Source: Clostridia bacterium (GTDB lineage: Bacteria > Bacillota > Clostridia > Oscillospirales > Acutalibacteraceae). Taken from it: DNA of 47,382 bases. A program made the position numbers and the translations under genes. Position 1 is the first letter of the stretch. Each line of letters opens with the position of its first letter. Positions 16,952 to 25,584 of the stretch are shown one piece after another. The notes beneath the pieces are model-generated. The model made no database searches. It had not been told where the DNA came from and saw only the letters and a program-made list of their open reading frames with translations. The stretch covers positions 1 to 47,382 of the forward strand of contig JAFXLD010000096.1 in assembly GCA_017531385.1 (NCBI GenBank), read 5' to 3'.

Positions 16952-19900
16952 TTTTCATCTCTCCTTGATATTATCAAGTCAACTTCTTTGTTGATTGTAT
17001 ATTTCTGTGATGTTTTGTTTCTGATATGTTCTGCCGCATTCTGACTCATCTGCATGAACAATTCGGGATTTCTCACAAGCTTCAGAATACCCTCGGCAAC
17101 AGCCTGTGCATCTTCTGCAGGAGCCAGTATTCCGCAATCTTCATTTACAAATTCAGGGATTGCCGCAACTGCATTTGCAACAGGCACAAGACCCGATGAC
17201 ATTGCCTCATCCCTTGAAACACCCTGTGTATCCATTCTTGTGGTTGCGATGTAAATACCGTGAGATTTGTGTATTTCTGCAATTTGCGACTGTGTCAGGA
17301 ATCCTCTGTGCAGATGAACATTACTGAATTTTTTAAGGTTTGCGGTGTCCGTGTCAAATCTTTCACCGTCACCGTACAGATCAAATGTCATCTGAGAAAA
17401 TTCCTTTTCACGACTGAGAATTTCAATCGCTTTCTGAGTTATGTCATTTGCATAAGTCAGCGTGCTGAAAGATTTAACTGACATTATATTGAAACGCTGT
17501 TCAGGCTCTTTTTTTACATAAGAGAACAGGTCAATATCAATGCAGTTATGGATTATCGAGCATCTGCCGTCAAGATTTACTCCGTAATCCTCTTCAATCT
17601 GTTTTTTGAAAAATTTCGAAACATAAACAAAGTGGATATTGTGTTTTTCGGAATACTCAAACACTTCTTTCCAGAGATTTTCTCTTGTTACCGATGCCTT
17701 TTTTGCGTTTTCTATATCTGCATCGGTTTTATAATTGAACATTCTTCTGTGCCAGGGCTGGATATCGCTTCCGTGACTCCAGACGATAAGCTTTATTTCA
17801 TCAAGATAGTTTTTCAGCACACTCCAGAGATATGGATTCAGGAAATGAACGCATACTGTTTTTATCCTGCCGTTTTCGAGTACCGCTGTCAGTTTTTCAG
17901 CACCGCCGTCGGTCACATTCATATTTTCAAACTCACGGTAACCGTTATCTCCCCACATATTGATGCAAAGCATATCGGTAACAAGTGACTGCTCTTTGTA
18001 AAGCAGATTGCGCTTGTGTACAAACATATATCTGTACAGGTCATCGTATGAGGGATAATGATCTGCAACAACAACTGTATCATTTCTTGAAAGGAACGGA
18101 GTGGCACTGCCCGATGAAAGACCGCCGCTGATTGTTATGCCCGAAAATTCTTTTGTACCCGTACCTCTGACTCTCAGAGAAAGGGCAAAATATTCGGCTT
18201 TTTCAGGAATCTTTGCATTAAGAATTCTGTTTCCGCCCACAGAGAATGAATCAAGCCTGTTCATTGAAGCATCAAAGAATGTACAGAAACTCTCTGTTGA
18301 TAACTCTCCTGCTCCTGACAACATTACCGATACACAGCCTGTGTCGCTGAAATCCGAAACGGAGAATTTCTTTTTCAGTTCGATATATTCGGAATCATCG
18401 TCACCAAGCTTTGATGTGACTGAAAATCTTGAACCCACAAGAGAAACTGCAATATTTTTTGACTTGCAATAACTCATGTCAAGCATTTCTTTTGCCGTGA
18501 TTGTTATGAGGTCATTTTCCAATTCCTGATACTGAATACTGTCAGCAGCTGCATTTATCACATCAAGGGAAATACCCGTGTCTGCAACGAAAATATCGTC
18601 AGCAGTGTCGCATTTTTCATCTTTGCAGTTTTTACAGTAACCGAATTCATCGGTACAGAAAAACTCACCGCTTATTTCCATACCCTGTGCAAATGTCGTA
18701 AAATCATTGATCATGTCAGCTTTCACAATACATCTTGTGCTGAAAAGCTTGTTGCAGGGTTTGTATGTGTCGTCTGTGTTGCCAATTGTAAATTTGTTAC
18801 CGTCATGTGAATAATAATTCACCTTGCCGAAACCATCTGCTTTACTGTATCTTACTGACAACACAAGGTCCAGAAGATAATTTTCACCGTAATAGTCATC
18901 AGGTGAGAATGCGGCAACAAAACCGTTCTGAATATTTACCTCATCATTTATAAAAATGAGTTTTTTATTGTCATAAGTCTGTCTGTCAAAGGCTTTCTGC
19001 ACTCTGAGTTTTTCTTCATCAGAGGAAGCTGACGAAACAACTGTCACGGTGGGAAGTTTCTCCCTCATATCCTTGCCGAAAACACACTGTGCAATAAAGC
19101 CCAGTCTGTCCTCGCAAAGATGATCCTTCATAACTTTTCTTAAACCTAAAAGTCTGAATTTACGGTAATTTTCCATGGTACCGCAGTAACGGTCAAGCTG
19201 TTTCTGCATTGTGTCAGCACTGTCCGTTGCAACCGTGAGGTCGCCGAAAATATTTCTGACACCTCTTGCATAGTTACCCACGGAAACTGTGTTTGATGCA
19301 AGGAGCTCATAGACTCTTCTTGCAAACATGGTCTGCGACTGACCGACGGAGTTCATGTTTATTCCGTAGTTATAGCCTTTGTATGCAATATGGATATCGT
19401 CGGGTTTAAGTGTACCGACAATCATTTTGTTGTATCGCTGAGGAAAAGCGTGTTCAGGTCTTGCCGAGCCTAAGTTTCTGTCATAAATTTCAAGACCTTT
19501 TCCCTTTTCAAAAGCATCTGCAAATGCATCAAAAACTCTTGAACGATCTTTGTATCTGTGATAATAAGCTCCTGCAAAGCAGAATTTGTCTTTTCTGTCG
19601 TGCATCTCTACGGGATTGTGTACAAGGGGCTGTGCTGAGAAATGGAGAAGATAGACATTGTTGTGCTGAAGTGTTCTTTTGTATCTTTCAATGCAGTCAA
19701 AATCCGTGGTAAAAACATAATCCGCACATGATGCGGCAGACATGAAGACATCCGTATAAACAGGGTCTTCCTTATTCCAGAAGATAACGGGGATATTTTT
19801 AGCATGGCAATATGCAGTCAGGTCATAAAGCTCCTTACTGCCGTTTGCAATTTTCTTGTACCATGACTTATCTTTGCCTTCCCATGCAGATTCAAGGAAG

Positions 19901-20166
19901 AATAAATCAGGCTTGAATTCATCGAGCTGTGTCTGCCAGTTATCAGCCGTCACTTCAAGAAGGTCACATTCACTTCTGAAATTACCAAGTGTGAACGCAT
20001 CCATAATTGCGGCAACTTTAAGTTTTTTCAGTTCATTGCATTCAGTACGGAAAAGCGCACTTTTCTCATCACCGTAATCAACACCGTAACGGTCAAGAAT
20101 TTCTTCAAGAACAGCTTTTCTGGTTTTCAGTTCGTTAAGGTATTCGTCAATTGTCTTAATGTTCAT
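16948..20166 (-). CDS. Very large multi-domain glycosyltransferase (CgeB-like plus GT4)
   Basis: A 1072-residue cytosolic protein with at least two transferase modules. Residues 1-365 resemble the CgeB/DUF3880 type glycosyltransferase (DLFFLESAW, VIFWNKEDP, YGINMNSVG, ARRVYELLASNT). Residues about 370-520 look like a reduced GT2-like segment (TVTVVSSASSDEEK, FSPDDYYGENYL). Residues 520-700 are beta-rich with no assignable function. Residues 740-1072 are a GT4 domain: WSHGSDIQPWH, the FNIMSVKSFS strand, and the sugar-nucleotide motif MDTQGVSRDEAMSSGLVPV. Two active transferases in one chain could add alternating sugars. The stop overlaps wecC, and a coiled-coil gene lies 3 nt upstream, all in the ABC-exporter operon. 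Confidence 0.85.
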   Translation of the reverse strand: MNIKTIDEYLNELKTRKAVLEEILDRYGVDYGDEKSALFRTECNELKKLKVAAIMDAFTLGNFRSECDLLEVTADNWQTQLDEFKPDLFFLESAWEGKDKSWYKKIANGSKELYDLTAYCHAKNIPVIFWNKEDPVYTDVFMSAASCADYVFTTDFDCIERYKRTLQHNNVYLLHFSAQPLVHNPVEMHDRKDKFCFAGAYYHRYKDRSRVFDAFADAFEKGKGLEIYDRNLGSARPEHAFPQRYNKMIVGTLKPDDIHIAYKGYNYGINMNSVGQSQTMFARRVYELLASNTVSVGNYARGVRNIFGDLTVATDSADTMQKQLDRYCGTMENYRKFRLLGLRKVMKDHLCEDRLGFIAQCVFGKDMREKLPTVTVVSSASSDEEKLRVQKAFDRQTYDNKKLIFINDEVNIQNGFVAAFSPDDYYGENYLLDLVLSVRYSKADGFGKVNYYSHDGNKFTIGNTDDTYKPCNKLFSTRCIVKADMINDFTTFAQGMEISGEFFCTDEFGYCKNCKDEKCDTADDIFVADTGISLDVINAAADSIQYQELENDLITITAKEMLDMSYCKSKNIAVSLVGSRFSVTSKLGDDDSEYIELKKKFSVSDFSDTGCVSVMLSGAGELSTESFCTFFDASMNRLDSFSVGGNRILNAKIPEKAEYFALSLRVRGTGTKEFSGITISGGLSSGSATPFLSRNDTVVVADHYPSYDDLYRYMFVHKRNLLYKEQSLVTDMLCINMWGDNGYREFENMNVTDGGAEKLTAVLENGRIKTVCVHFLNPYLWSVLKNYLDEIKLIVWSHGSDIQPWHRRMFNYKTDADIENAKKASVTRENLWKEVFEYSEKHNIHFVYVSKFFKKQIEEDYGVNLDGRCSIIHNCIDIDLFSYVKKEPEQRFNIMSVKSFSTLTYANDITQKAIEILSREKEFSQMTFDLYGDGERFDTDTANLKKFSNVHLHRGFLTQSQIAEIHKSHGIYIATTRMDTQGVSRDEAMSSGLVPVANAVAAIPEFVNEDCGILAPAEDAQAVAEGILKLVRNPELFMQMSQNAAEHIRNKTSQKYTINKEVDLIISRRDEK

Positions 20167-20169
20167 CTT

Positions 20170-20451
20170 TTATCCCCTGCGACGCATCATTTCTTTAAGC
20201 CATCTGTAAATTCTCAGAGCAAATCTGCCGATGGGATTGTTTTCAATCATTGCAAATTTGTTCTTGAATTCAGCATTTTCCGTTTTGAGTGAATTGAGCT
20301 GAACTTCATAACGGCGTATGTCTTTTTTGATTGAAGTCATGACTGCAATCTGACGGTTCAGGTCATCTCTGCATGATTTTATTTCAAGAAGCAGAGCCTC
20401 ATTTTCACTTTTCAGCCGTTCATTTTCCTTTAACAGTTCTTCGTATTCCAT
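20170..20451 (-). CDS. Small coiled-coil protein of the polysaccharide operon
   Basis: 93 residues. Positions 3-70 are a continuous heptad-rich coiled coil (LLKENERLKSENEALLLEI). The C-terminal 23 residues form a basic amphipathic helix (NPIGRFALRIYRWLKEMMRR). Similar coiled-coil/arginine tails occur attached to glycosyltransferases of polysaccharide clusters; here the module is a separate gene between the ABC ATPase and the giant glycosyltransferase, with 3-nt gaps on both sides. A likely role is to dock the transferase to the exporter or membrane, or to act as a chain-length ruler. That is inference; no function is established. Confidence 0.65.
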   Translation of the reverse strand: MEYEELLKENERLKSENEALLLEIKSCRDDLNRQIAVMTSIKKDIRRYEVQLNSLKTENAEFKNKFAMIENNPIGRFALRIYRWLKEMMRRRG

Positions 20452-20454
20452 ATA

Positions 20455-21258
20455 TTACTCCGTACAGTATTTTTTCTGATATTCCTTAAGGTCGGGAACG
20501 ATATTCTTTCTCTGTTCGTTTGTCATTCCGTTGAATTCTCTTGCAAATCCGCAATATGGTTTTATTATTTCATCGGGAGTGCCCGTACCGATAAGTTTTC
20601 CCTGATTTATCCATATAATTCTGTCGCAGAAAGATGTCATCTGCGTTACGGCATGGCTGACAAAAACGATTGTCTTGCCTTTTTCCCTGAACTCATCAAC
20701 TTTTTTCAGACACTTGTCCGTAAAGCTTGAGTCGCCGACGGAAAGTGCTTCGTCAATTATCAGAATTTCGGGGTCTATATTAACTGCAATGGCAAAACCG
20801 AGTCTTGAGCGCATACCGCTTGAATATGTCTTGACGGGCTGATTGATATGAATGCCGATATCAGCAAAGTCGATGATTTCTTTTTCGATTTCTTTTATCT
20901 GCTTGTCGGTATATCCCATCAGCAGACACTTGAAACGGATGTTATCAATACCCGAAAGCTGTGAACGCATACCCGATGAAGCACACAGCATACTTACTTC
21001 ACCCTTGACATCAACAGTGCCTTTTGTTGCCGTTGTGATACCCGTGATGATACTTGCAAGGGTTGATTTTCCGCTGCCGTTGAGACCGATAAGACCGACG
21101 CATTCACCTTTTTTCATTGTAACAGAAACGTCATCAAGAGCTCTGAATGTGCCGACTTTGTTGTTTTTCATAACAAGACCTTTTATCTTGTCGCCAAAAG
21201 AAGAATAAAGGGGATAATCCTTTGTGACGTGCTCACATACAATAACATTTTCACTCAT
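20455..21258 (-). CDS. Polysaccharide ABC exporter, ATP-binding protein (TagH/Wzt type)
   Basis: A 267-residue ATPase. Walker A is GLNGSGKST, the ABC signature is YSSGMRSRL, Walker B is ILIIDEALS, and the switch histidine lies in FVSHA. SVGDSSF after Walker B and the N-terminal HVTKDYPLY segment are typical of the teichoic-acid/O-antigen exporter group. The C-terminal carbohydrate-binding domain of long Wzt proteins is missing, so export is probably not coupled to recognition of a chain-end cap. It pairs with the permease gene 12 nt upstream. Confidence 0.93.
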   Translation of the reverse strand: MSENVIVCEHVTKDYPLYSSFGDKIKGLVMKNNKVGTFRALDDVSVTMKKGECVGLIGLNGSGKSTLASIITGITTATKGTVDVKGEVSMLCASSGMRSQLSGIDNIRFKCLLMGYTDKQIKEIEKEIIDFADIGIHINQPVKTYSSGMRSRLGFAIAVNIDPEILIIDEALSVGDSSFTDKCLKKVDEFREKGKTIVFVSHAVTQMTSFCDRIIWINQGKLIGTGTPDEIIKPYCGFAREFNGMTNEQRKNIVPDLKEYQKKYCTE

Positions 21259-21270
21259 TGCGACACCCCC

Positions 21271-22083
21271 TTAAAGCAGATCGATGAACTTGTGACGGAA
21301 ACGCATATGGACAAAACATCCGACAAGGAACATCACAAGTGTAATTGCCCAGAATATCACGGCTGCATCAAGATTTGCAAGAAAATCCCTGCCGTAAAGA
21401 ATTGCATCACGGTAACCGCCGAGTATGTATGCAAAAGGATTGATTTTCATGATAACGGTAAGAAATACATTGTCACCTTCGGGCTCCCACATGACAGGAG
21501 AAATAAAGAAAAGAAAACGCATTATCGTGTTTGAGAAATTATGAAAATCACGGAAAAGCACGTTGATCGTCGATGCAAAAAGTCCGTATGCGGTTATAAA
21601 AACCGTAGAAGCAAAAATGAAGTACGGCAGAAGCCACACGGAAGTGCTGATTTTTGCACCTGACACAAGAACAACAATGAATACAATCACCATTGAACAC
21701 ATATGTGTAATGAAGTTTGACGCCACAGTTTTTGTGGGCACAATTGCAATGGGGAATTTCATTCTTTTCAGGACATCGGTAAAATTGATTATCGACATAT
21801 CGGCGCCGAGCATTGCCTGATTCATGTAATACCAGCATATAATACCGATGACAAGCCATACAATGTAAGGAACTCCGTTCATATCATTGCCTCTTCTGAG
21901 TCCGATTGCAAAAACAAACCAGTAAACAAGAATCTGGAATGCGGGGTTCATAAAGTTCCACAAAAAACCGAAAAATGTGCCGCCGTGCTGACTTTTCAGC
22001 TCGTATTTCGCAAGACGGAAAAGACGGACTTTATTGTTCCATATTTCGGAAATAACTGTTCCGACAGATTTGAAAATTCCCAT
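21271..22083 (-). CDS. Polysaccharide ABC exporter, permease (TagG/Wzm type)
   Basis: A 270-residue ABC-2 family membrane protein. A cytoplasmic amphipathic N-terminus (LFRLAKYELKSQHGGTFFGFLWN) is followed by six predicted helices near residues 35-58, 66-88, 110-133, 145-168, 178-195 and 235-255. FGFLWNFMNPAFQILVYWFVF and SPVMWEP are characteristic of this exporter class. The start is the ATG at 22083, with AGGGTG 6 nt upstream; a GTG nine bases earlier overlaps that site. It is the first gene of the operon behind a consensus promoter. Confidence 0.92.
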   Translation of the reverse strand: MGIFKSVGTVISEIWNNKVRLFRLAKYELKSQHGGTFFGFLWNFMNPAFQILVYWFVFAIGLRRGNDMNGVPYIVWLVIGIICWYYMNQAMLGADMSIINFTDVLKRMKFPIAIVPTKTVASNFITHMCSMVIVFIVVLVSGAKISTSVWLLPYFIFASTVFITAYGLFASTINVLFRDFHNFSNTIMRFLFFISPVMWEPEGDNVFLTVIMKINPFAYILGGYRDAILYGRDFLANLDAAVIFWAITLVMFLVGCFVHMRFRHKFIDLL

Positions 22084-22143
22084 AAAAAACACCCTATTTA
22101 TAAAGACAGATATTTACAAATGTACATACTATTTCAATTTCTT

Positions 22144-22172
22144 ATTATAACATTGCATATTTTTTTTGTCAA
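22144..22172 (-). promoter_or_regulatory. Consensus sigma-A promoter of the polysaccharide operon
   Basis: Minus strand: perfect -35 TTGACA (22167-22172), 17-nt spacer, perfect -10 TATAAT (22144-22149), about 55 nt before the permease start codon. Confidence 0.85.
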
Positions 22173-22218
22173 CATAACTGATGCACTGTTTTTCATAGTC
22201 CTGCTGATAAAATAACTG

Positions 22219-22247
22219 TTGAATTAATCTTTTACATATGATAAAAT
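22219..22247 (+). promoter_or_regulatory. Candidate sigma-A promoter of the three-gene membrane operon
   Basis: -35 TTGAAT (22219-22224), 17-nt spacer, -10 TAAAAT (22242-22247), 34 nt upstream of the first start codon. It is back to back with the exporter promoter. Confidence 0.65.
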
Positions 22248-22280
22248 ATTATGTGATATTATATAATCAGGGATGAGAAA

Positions 22281-23312
22281 ATGCAGAGCCAAACAGACGG
22301 CACCGGGAACATACCCGTTGTAAGTGCCTCTAACGAAAACGAAAGAAAGAAGAAAAAACTTATGGAATATTTACCTTTTGTGATTGCGGCTGTGCTGATT
22401 ATTGCGATAATCATAACGGTTGCGGTTGTAAAATCGAAAAAAAACAAGAACGATGCAAACGAAGTCATAACGGAAAGTTCCGGTGACCTTCTTGTTTCGC
22501 CGGATAACGAAGCAGACACTTCTCCCGTTACATTCAGCGAAGATGTTGAGGTGACTTTTGAAGGAATCTCACTTGATCTTGCCGATGAACTGACAGAGCA
22601 CGCATTCAATTCAGCTTCAACCATGGCAATAAAGCCCGAGGTAAAAACAACAATCGGAACTTCCGAGCAAAGCACCGCAAAAAAACCGTCATTTCCTCAG
22701 ATTACCACAAAAGAACATCTTGAAGCCACAACGGTTGTTACAACAGAAAAAACAGACAGTTCGGACAGTGCTCTGAACATCATTGCTTCATTTTTTGACG
22801 GAAAATATTATTTCGACGGAGAAATGATTTCAAACGGCGAAAAAATGCCCCTTGAAATTGCAATGAACGGTGCCGATTTTCAGGTTTTTTCCGAAATGGA
22901 CGGCAAAGATATATCCTTCATGAATCTTGGCTCCAAGATTTACATACTCAATCCCGACACAAAAAAATATACCGAGATTACTCCCGCATTTCAGAAAGTG
23001 ATCGGCATTGATGCTTCACAGTTTTCGTTTGAGTTCAATAATGTGAATTTTGATGCAAAAAATCCTGAATCTGTAACAAAAGCAGAATACAACGGTCAGG
23101 ATGCCGTTTGTTATTCATACAGGAATCCGAAATGCCGGATGGAATTCATAGCTGTTGACGGCGAAATCGTGCAGATGACTCTTTTTGAAAACGAAGATGC
23201 AAAAAATGTTCTCATCGCAGATGAATTTATATCTGAAATTCCCGATGATATGCTGAATTTTAAAGGTTATTCAAAGACAAACATGATATCATTCATGAAA
23301 TCATTAATGTAA
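22281..23312 (+). CDS. Single-pass membrane protein with extracellular domain (paralogue A)
   Basis: 343 residues, unrecognised family. A short cytoplasmic N-terminus ends in a basic patch (RKKKK), then one membrane helix (about 30-52), a Thr/Ser-rich linker (55-165), and a C-terminal extracellular domain (about 168-343). That domain is clearly paralogous to the next gene: both contain F-x-G/N-x-x-(Y/F)-Y, a D/G-G-x-(D/E)-F-x-V strand, S-F-M/L-x-L-G, a Y-x-E-(I/L)-T-x-x-F helix, and end in KGY-x-K-T-x-M plus SLM/DLM. No catalytic residues are evident; sensing or binding at the cell surface is likely. The ribosome site is AGGGATGA. It is the first of three co-directional genes. Confidence 0.8.
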   Translation: MQSQTDGTGNIPVVSASNENERKKKKLMEYLPFVIAAVLIIAIIITVAVVKSKKNKNDANEVITESSGDLLVSPDNEADTSPVTFSEDVEVTFEGISLDLADELTEHAFNSASTMAIKPEVKTTIGTSEQSTAKKPSFPQITTKEHLEATTVVTTEKTDSSDSALNIIASFFDGKYYFDGEMISNGEKMPLEIAMNGADFQVFSEMDGKDISFMNLGSKIYILNPDTKKYTEITPAFQKVIGIDASQFSFEFNNVNFDAKNPESVTKAEYNGQDAVCYSYRNPKCRMEFIAVDGEIVQMTLFENEDAKNVLIADEFISEIPDDMLNFKGYSKTNMISFMKSLM

Positions 23313-23324
23313 CGGAGGAAAACA

Positions 23325-24368
23325 ATGATGGAAAACAATAACAACATTCCCGAGAATCAGAATAATGTGAATTTTGAAACATTCGATAATTTTACGGTTG
23401 TTGAACAGAAAGATGAAAAAAAATCAAACAAGCTGCCAATTATTATCATAATATGCGTTCTTTCTGTCGCTTTGCTTGCAGGTATTGCACTGTACATAGC
23501 AAAAAGCATTGATAAAGATCCCGGAAATACCCCTGCTGTCGAAGATTCAACAGAAGAACACAGCAACGAACCCGACAAAATGGAAGAATTTTTAAATCAG
23601 GCAATGCAGGAAAAAATCACAAACGAACACGGCAGTGAAATTTCAAGGGAAGAATATATAACTCTTCTTCAGCAGCAGATTGCCGAAGCAACAACAATTC
23701 TGGGGCAGAATGTAGGCAGCACAAGTCCTCACAAAATTGAAGAAAAAACAACCACAACAAACACAACTACAGGGAATTCTCAGACTGAACCCACAACAAG
23801 CAAAAAGCAGAACGAAAAAGTTGATGCTCAGATAAAAGCATTTTTCAACCGTTCTTTCTATATCCAGGGTGCTTTTTATTCAGGAAATACAGGCGATCCC
23901 CTGTATATGTCAATGGACGGTGAGAACTTCGAAGTGCTTACAAATCTTGATGGCACAGAACTTTCGTTCCTCAAACTTGGCAACACAATGTATCTTAAAC
24001 GTCCCGCAGTACATCAGTATGCAGAGCTTACACAGTCATTCTTTGATGCACTCGGCATGGATCCCGGAATGATGCAATTCAACTTCGGTAGCACAAAATA
24101 TGATGACGTAAAAGATAAATTCAGCGTATCTGATATAACAATTAACGGTAAACCCGGTGTGTGCTATTATTACAAGAATGCTGAACAGTCTTTCAAGTTC
24201 TACGCAACAAATGACGAACTGAAACAGATTGAAATTTATGATGCTGACGGTACTATAGCATCTCAGTTTGCAATCGACTATTTTTCAGAATCAATCCCCG
24301 GTGATCAGCTCACTCTCAAGGGTTACGAAAAAACAGGTATGGGAACTTTATTTGCCGACCTTATGTAA
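23325..24368 (+). CDS. Single-pass membrane protein with extracellular domain (paralogue B)
   Basis: 347 residues, same architecture as the gene 12 nt upstream: Asn-rich cytoplasmic start, membrane helix near 35-58 (LPIIIIICVLSVALLAGIAL), acidic and Thr-rich linker (60-165), and a homologous extracellular domain (168-347) ending KGYEKTGMGTLFADLM. This indicates tandem duplication within the operon. AGGAGG precedes two adjacent ATG codons, either of which could be used. Function unknown; the domain has the look of a small beta-rich lipoprotein-like fold, but I cannot name a family. Confidence 0.8.
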   Translation: MMENNNNIPENQNNVNFETFDNFTVVEQKDEKKSNKLPIIIIICVLSVALLAGIALYIAKSIDKDPGNTPAVEDSTEEHSNEPDKMEEFLNQAMQEKITNEHGSEISREEYITLLQQQIAEATTILGQNVGSTSPHKIEEKTTTTNTTTGNSQTEPTTSKKQNEKVDAQIKAFFNRSFYIQGAFYSGNTGDPLYMSMDGENFEVLTNLDGTELSFLKLGNTMYLKRPAVHQYAELTQSFFDALGMDPGMMQFNFGSTKYDDVKDKFSVSDITINGKPGVCYYYKNAEQSFKFYATNDELKQIEIYDADGTIASQFAIDYFSESIPGDQLTLKGYEKTGMGTLFADLM

Positions 24369-24386
24369 AAAAGGAGATAATTTCTC

Positions 24387-25394
24387 ATGATATGTCCTAA
24401 CTGTAAAAGAAAAAACACTGGTGATGCACGCTTTTGCCAGTATTGCGGTGCGGAATTTCTTCCGGGAACACAAACCGCAGATCCATTCGACATATTACAA
24501 CCTGAAACAAATCAGCAAACACAAAAAAACAGCATTACGATCAACAAAACATTACTGAGTATAATTGTTGCTGTTGTAGCACTGCTGATTGCAGGGTTAA
24601 TCATCTTTGCTATTACATCAATGCAGAAAAATCCTCCCGATTTTTTCAATAAAGAAGCAATAACCGATGCTGAAGGCGAAAAAATCAAAGAAGGCAGAGG
24701 TACTACAGAAATGTCCGTCATGGATACAGACGGCACAGTCAGAACAATAGAAACCGATCGTTCTCTTTTAACGGCAGACAAAATCCTCAGCGAATACACA
24801 ATTGTGATGAATAAACTGAAAACCGATGCCCCTGCTTTTTCATTTATAAGATATCAGAATCTGCCGACAGATTATCAGAATGTGGGGCCTGCAGCAAACA
24901 TTGTGTTGCCGATAATCGAAAAATATGTAACATCAAAAACAGCTTCTGCTCCGATTGATTATCCCTCAGGTAATGCAAATAAACTTCCGCTTCCGAACTC
25001 CTCTTACGGTTGTCTTCTCACAGACAGCACAAAAATCAAAAACGCATATTGCGAAGTTATTTCCGATGATAACTATAAGCTTGTCATTACTCTGACAGAT
25101 GAACTCAATCCTCAGATCAATCCTGCAGGTGCAACTTCATCACAGAGCGCAATAACAGCGATGTTTGATCCCTATGATGCGGCAACACAGATAACTGCAA
25201 TTTCCGAACTGGCTTTCAATAAAATTGACTTTAATTACACAGGCTGTACCGTGACACTTATTTATAATTGCGACACAAAGCAGGTGCAATCCGTCAACAT
25301 GACAATGAATATCGACATTACTGCCAATACTCTTCTGGGACAGCTGAAGGCACGTATTGTTGATATCTGTGAATACACTCAGATAACTTATTAA
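24387..25394 (+). CDS. Zinc-ribbon membrane protein with extracellular domain
   Basis: 335 residues. The N-terminal zinc ribbon is CPNC at 3-6 and CQYCG at 18-22 (cytoplasmic), followed by one membrane helix (about 55-77), a linker, and an extracellular domain (131-335). That domain is not related to the two upstream paralogues. It matches the C-terminal domain (about 430-604) of the LRR/dockerin protein at 29.7-31.5 kb: shared positions include KLVITLTDE/KIKLVLKDE, the CTVTL/CTLEL strand and SVNMTMN/SMNVTMN. It closes the operon before a strong terminator. Zinc ribbons at this position are common in Clostridia membrane proteins of unknown role. AAGGAG lies upstream of the start. Confidence 0.78.
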   Translation: MICPNCKRKNTGDARFCQYCGAEFLPGTQTADPFDILQPETNQQTQKNSITINKTLLSIIVAVVALLIAGLIIFAITSMQKNPPDFFNKEAITDAEGEKIKEGRGTTEMSVMDTDGTVRTIETDRSLLTADKILSEYTIVMNKLKTDAPAFSFIRYQNLPTDYQNVGPAANIVLPIIEKYVTSKTASAPIDYPSGNANKLPLPNSSYGCLLTDSTKIKNAYCEVISDDNYKLVITLTDELNPQINPAGATSSQSAITAMFDPYDAATQITAISELAFNKIDFNYTGCTVTLIYNCDTKQVQSVNMTMNIDITANTLLGQLKARIVDICEYTQITY

Positions 25395-25398
25395 TAAC

Positions 25399-25432
25399 AA
25401 AAGACAGACTTCACACACGAAGTCTGTCTTTT
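25399..25432 (+). terminator. Rho-independent terminator of the three-gene operon
   Basis: A 14-bp perfect stem, AAAAGACAGACTTC (25399-25412) pairing with 25419-25432, loop ACACAC, ending in TTTT. It may also act in the opposite direction through its A-tract. Confidence 0.93.
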
Positions 25433-25438
25433 ATTGTA

Positions 25439-25584
25439 GTGAGAAGTGAGGAGTTTCGGAAGGGGCAAGCCCCTTAAACCCCATTATATAGAGCGTAGCG
25501 GAACAAGTGCGTAGCACTTCCGACACTCCTAACTCCTAACTTCTAACTCCTCACTCTCAGATAAATTATTGTTTATATTTCAAT
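25439..25584. repeat. Dispersed inverted-repeat element, copy 2 (full)
   Basis: The left end GTGAGAAGTGAGGAGT is mirrored by the right end of CTAACTC-like heptamers finishing in CTCAC. Inside are two opposed hairpins, AAGGGGC-AA-GCCCCTT (25460-25475) and AAGTGC-GTA-GCACTT (25505-25519), flanked by CGGAA and TTCCG. A CCATTATATAG core lies between them. The right edge supplies the stop codon of the phosphoesterase gene. Confidence 0.8.
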
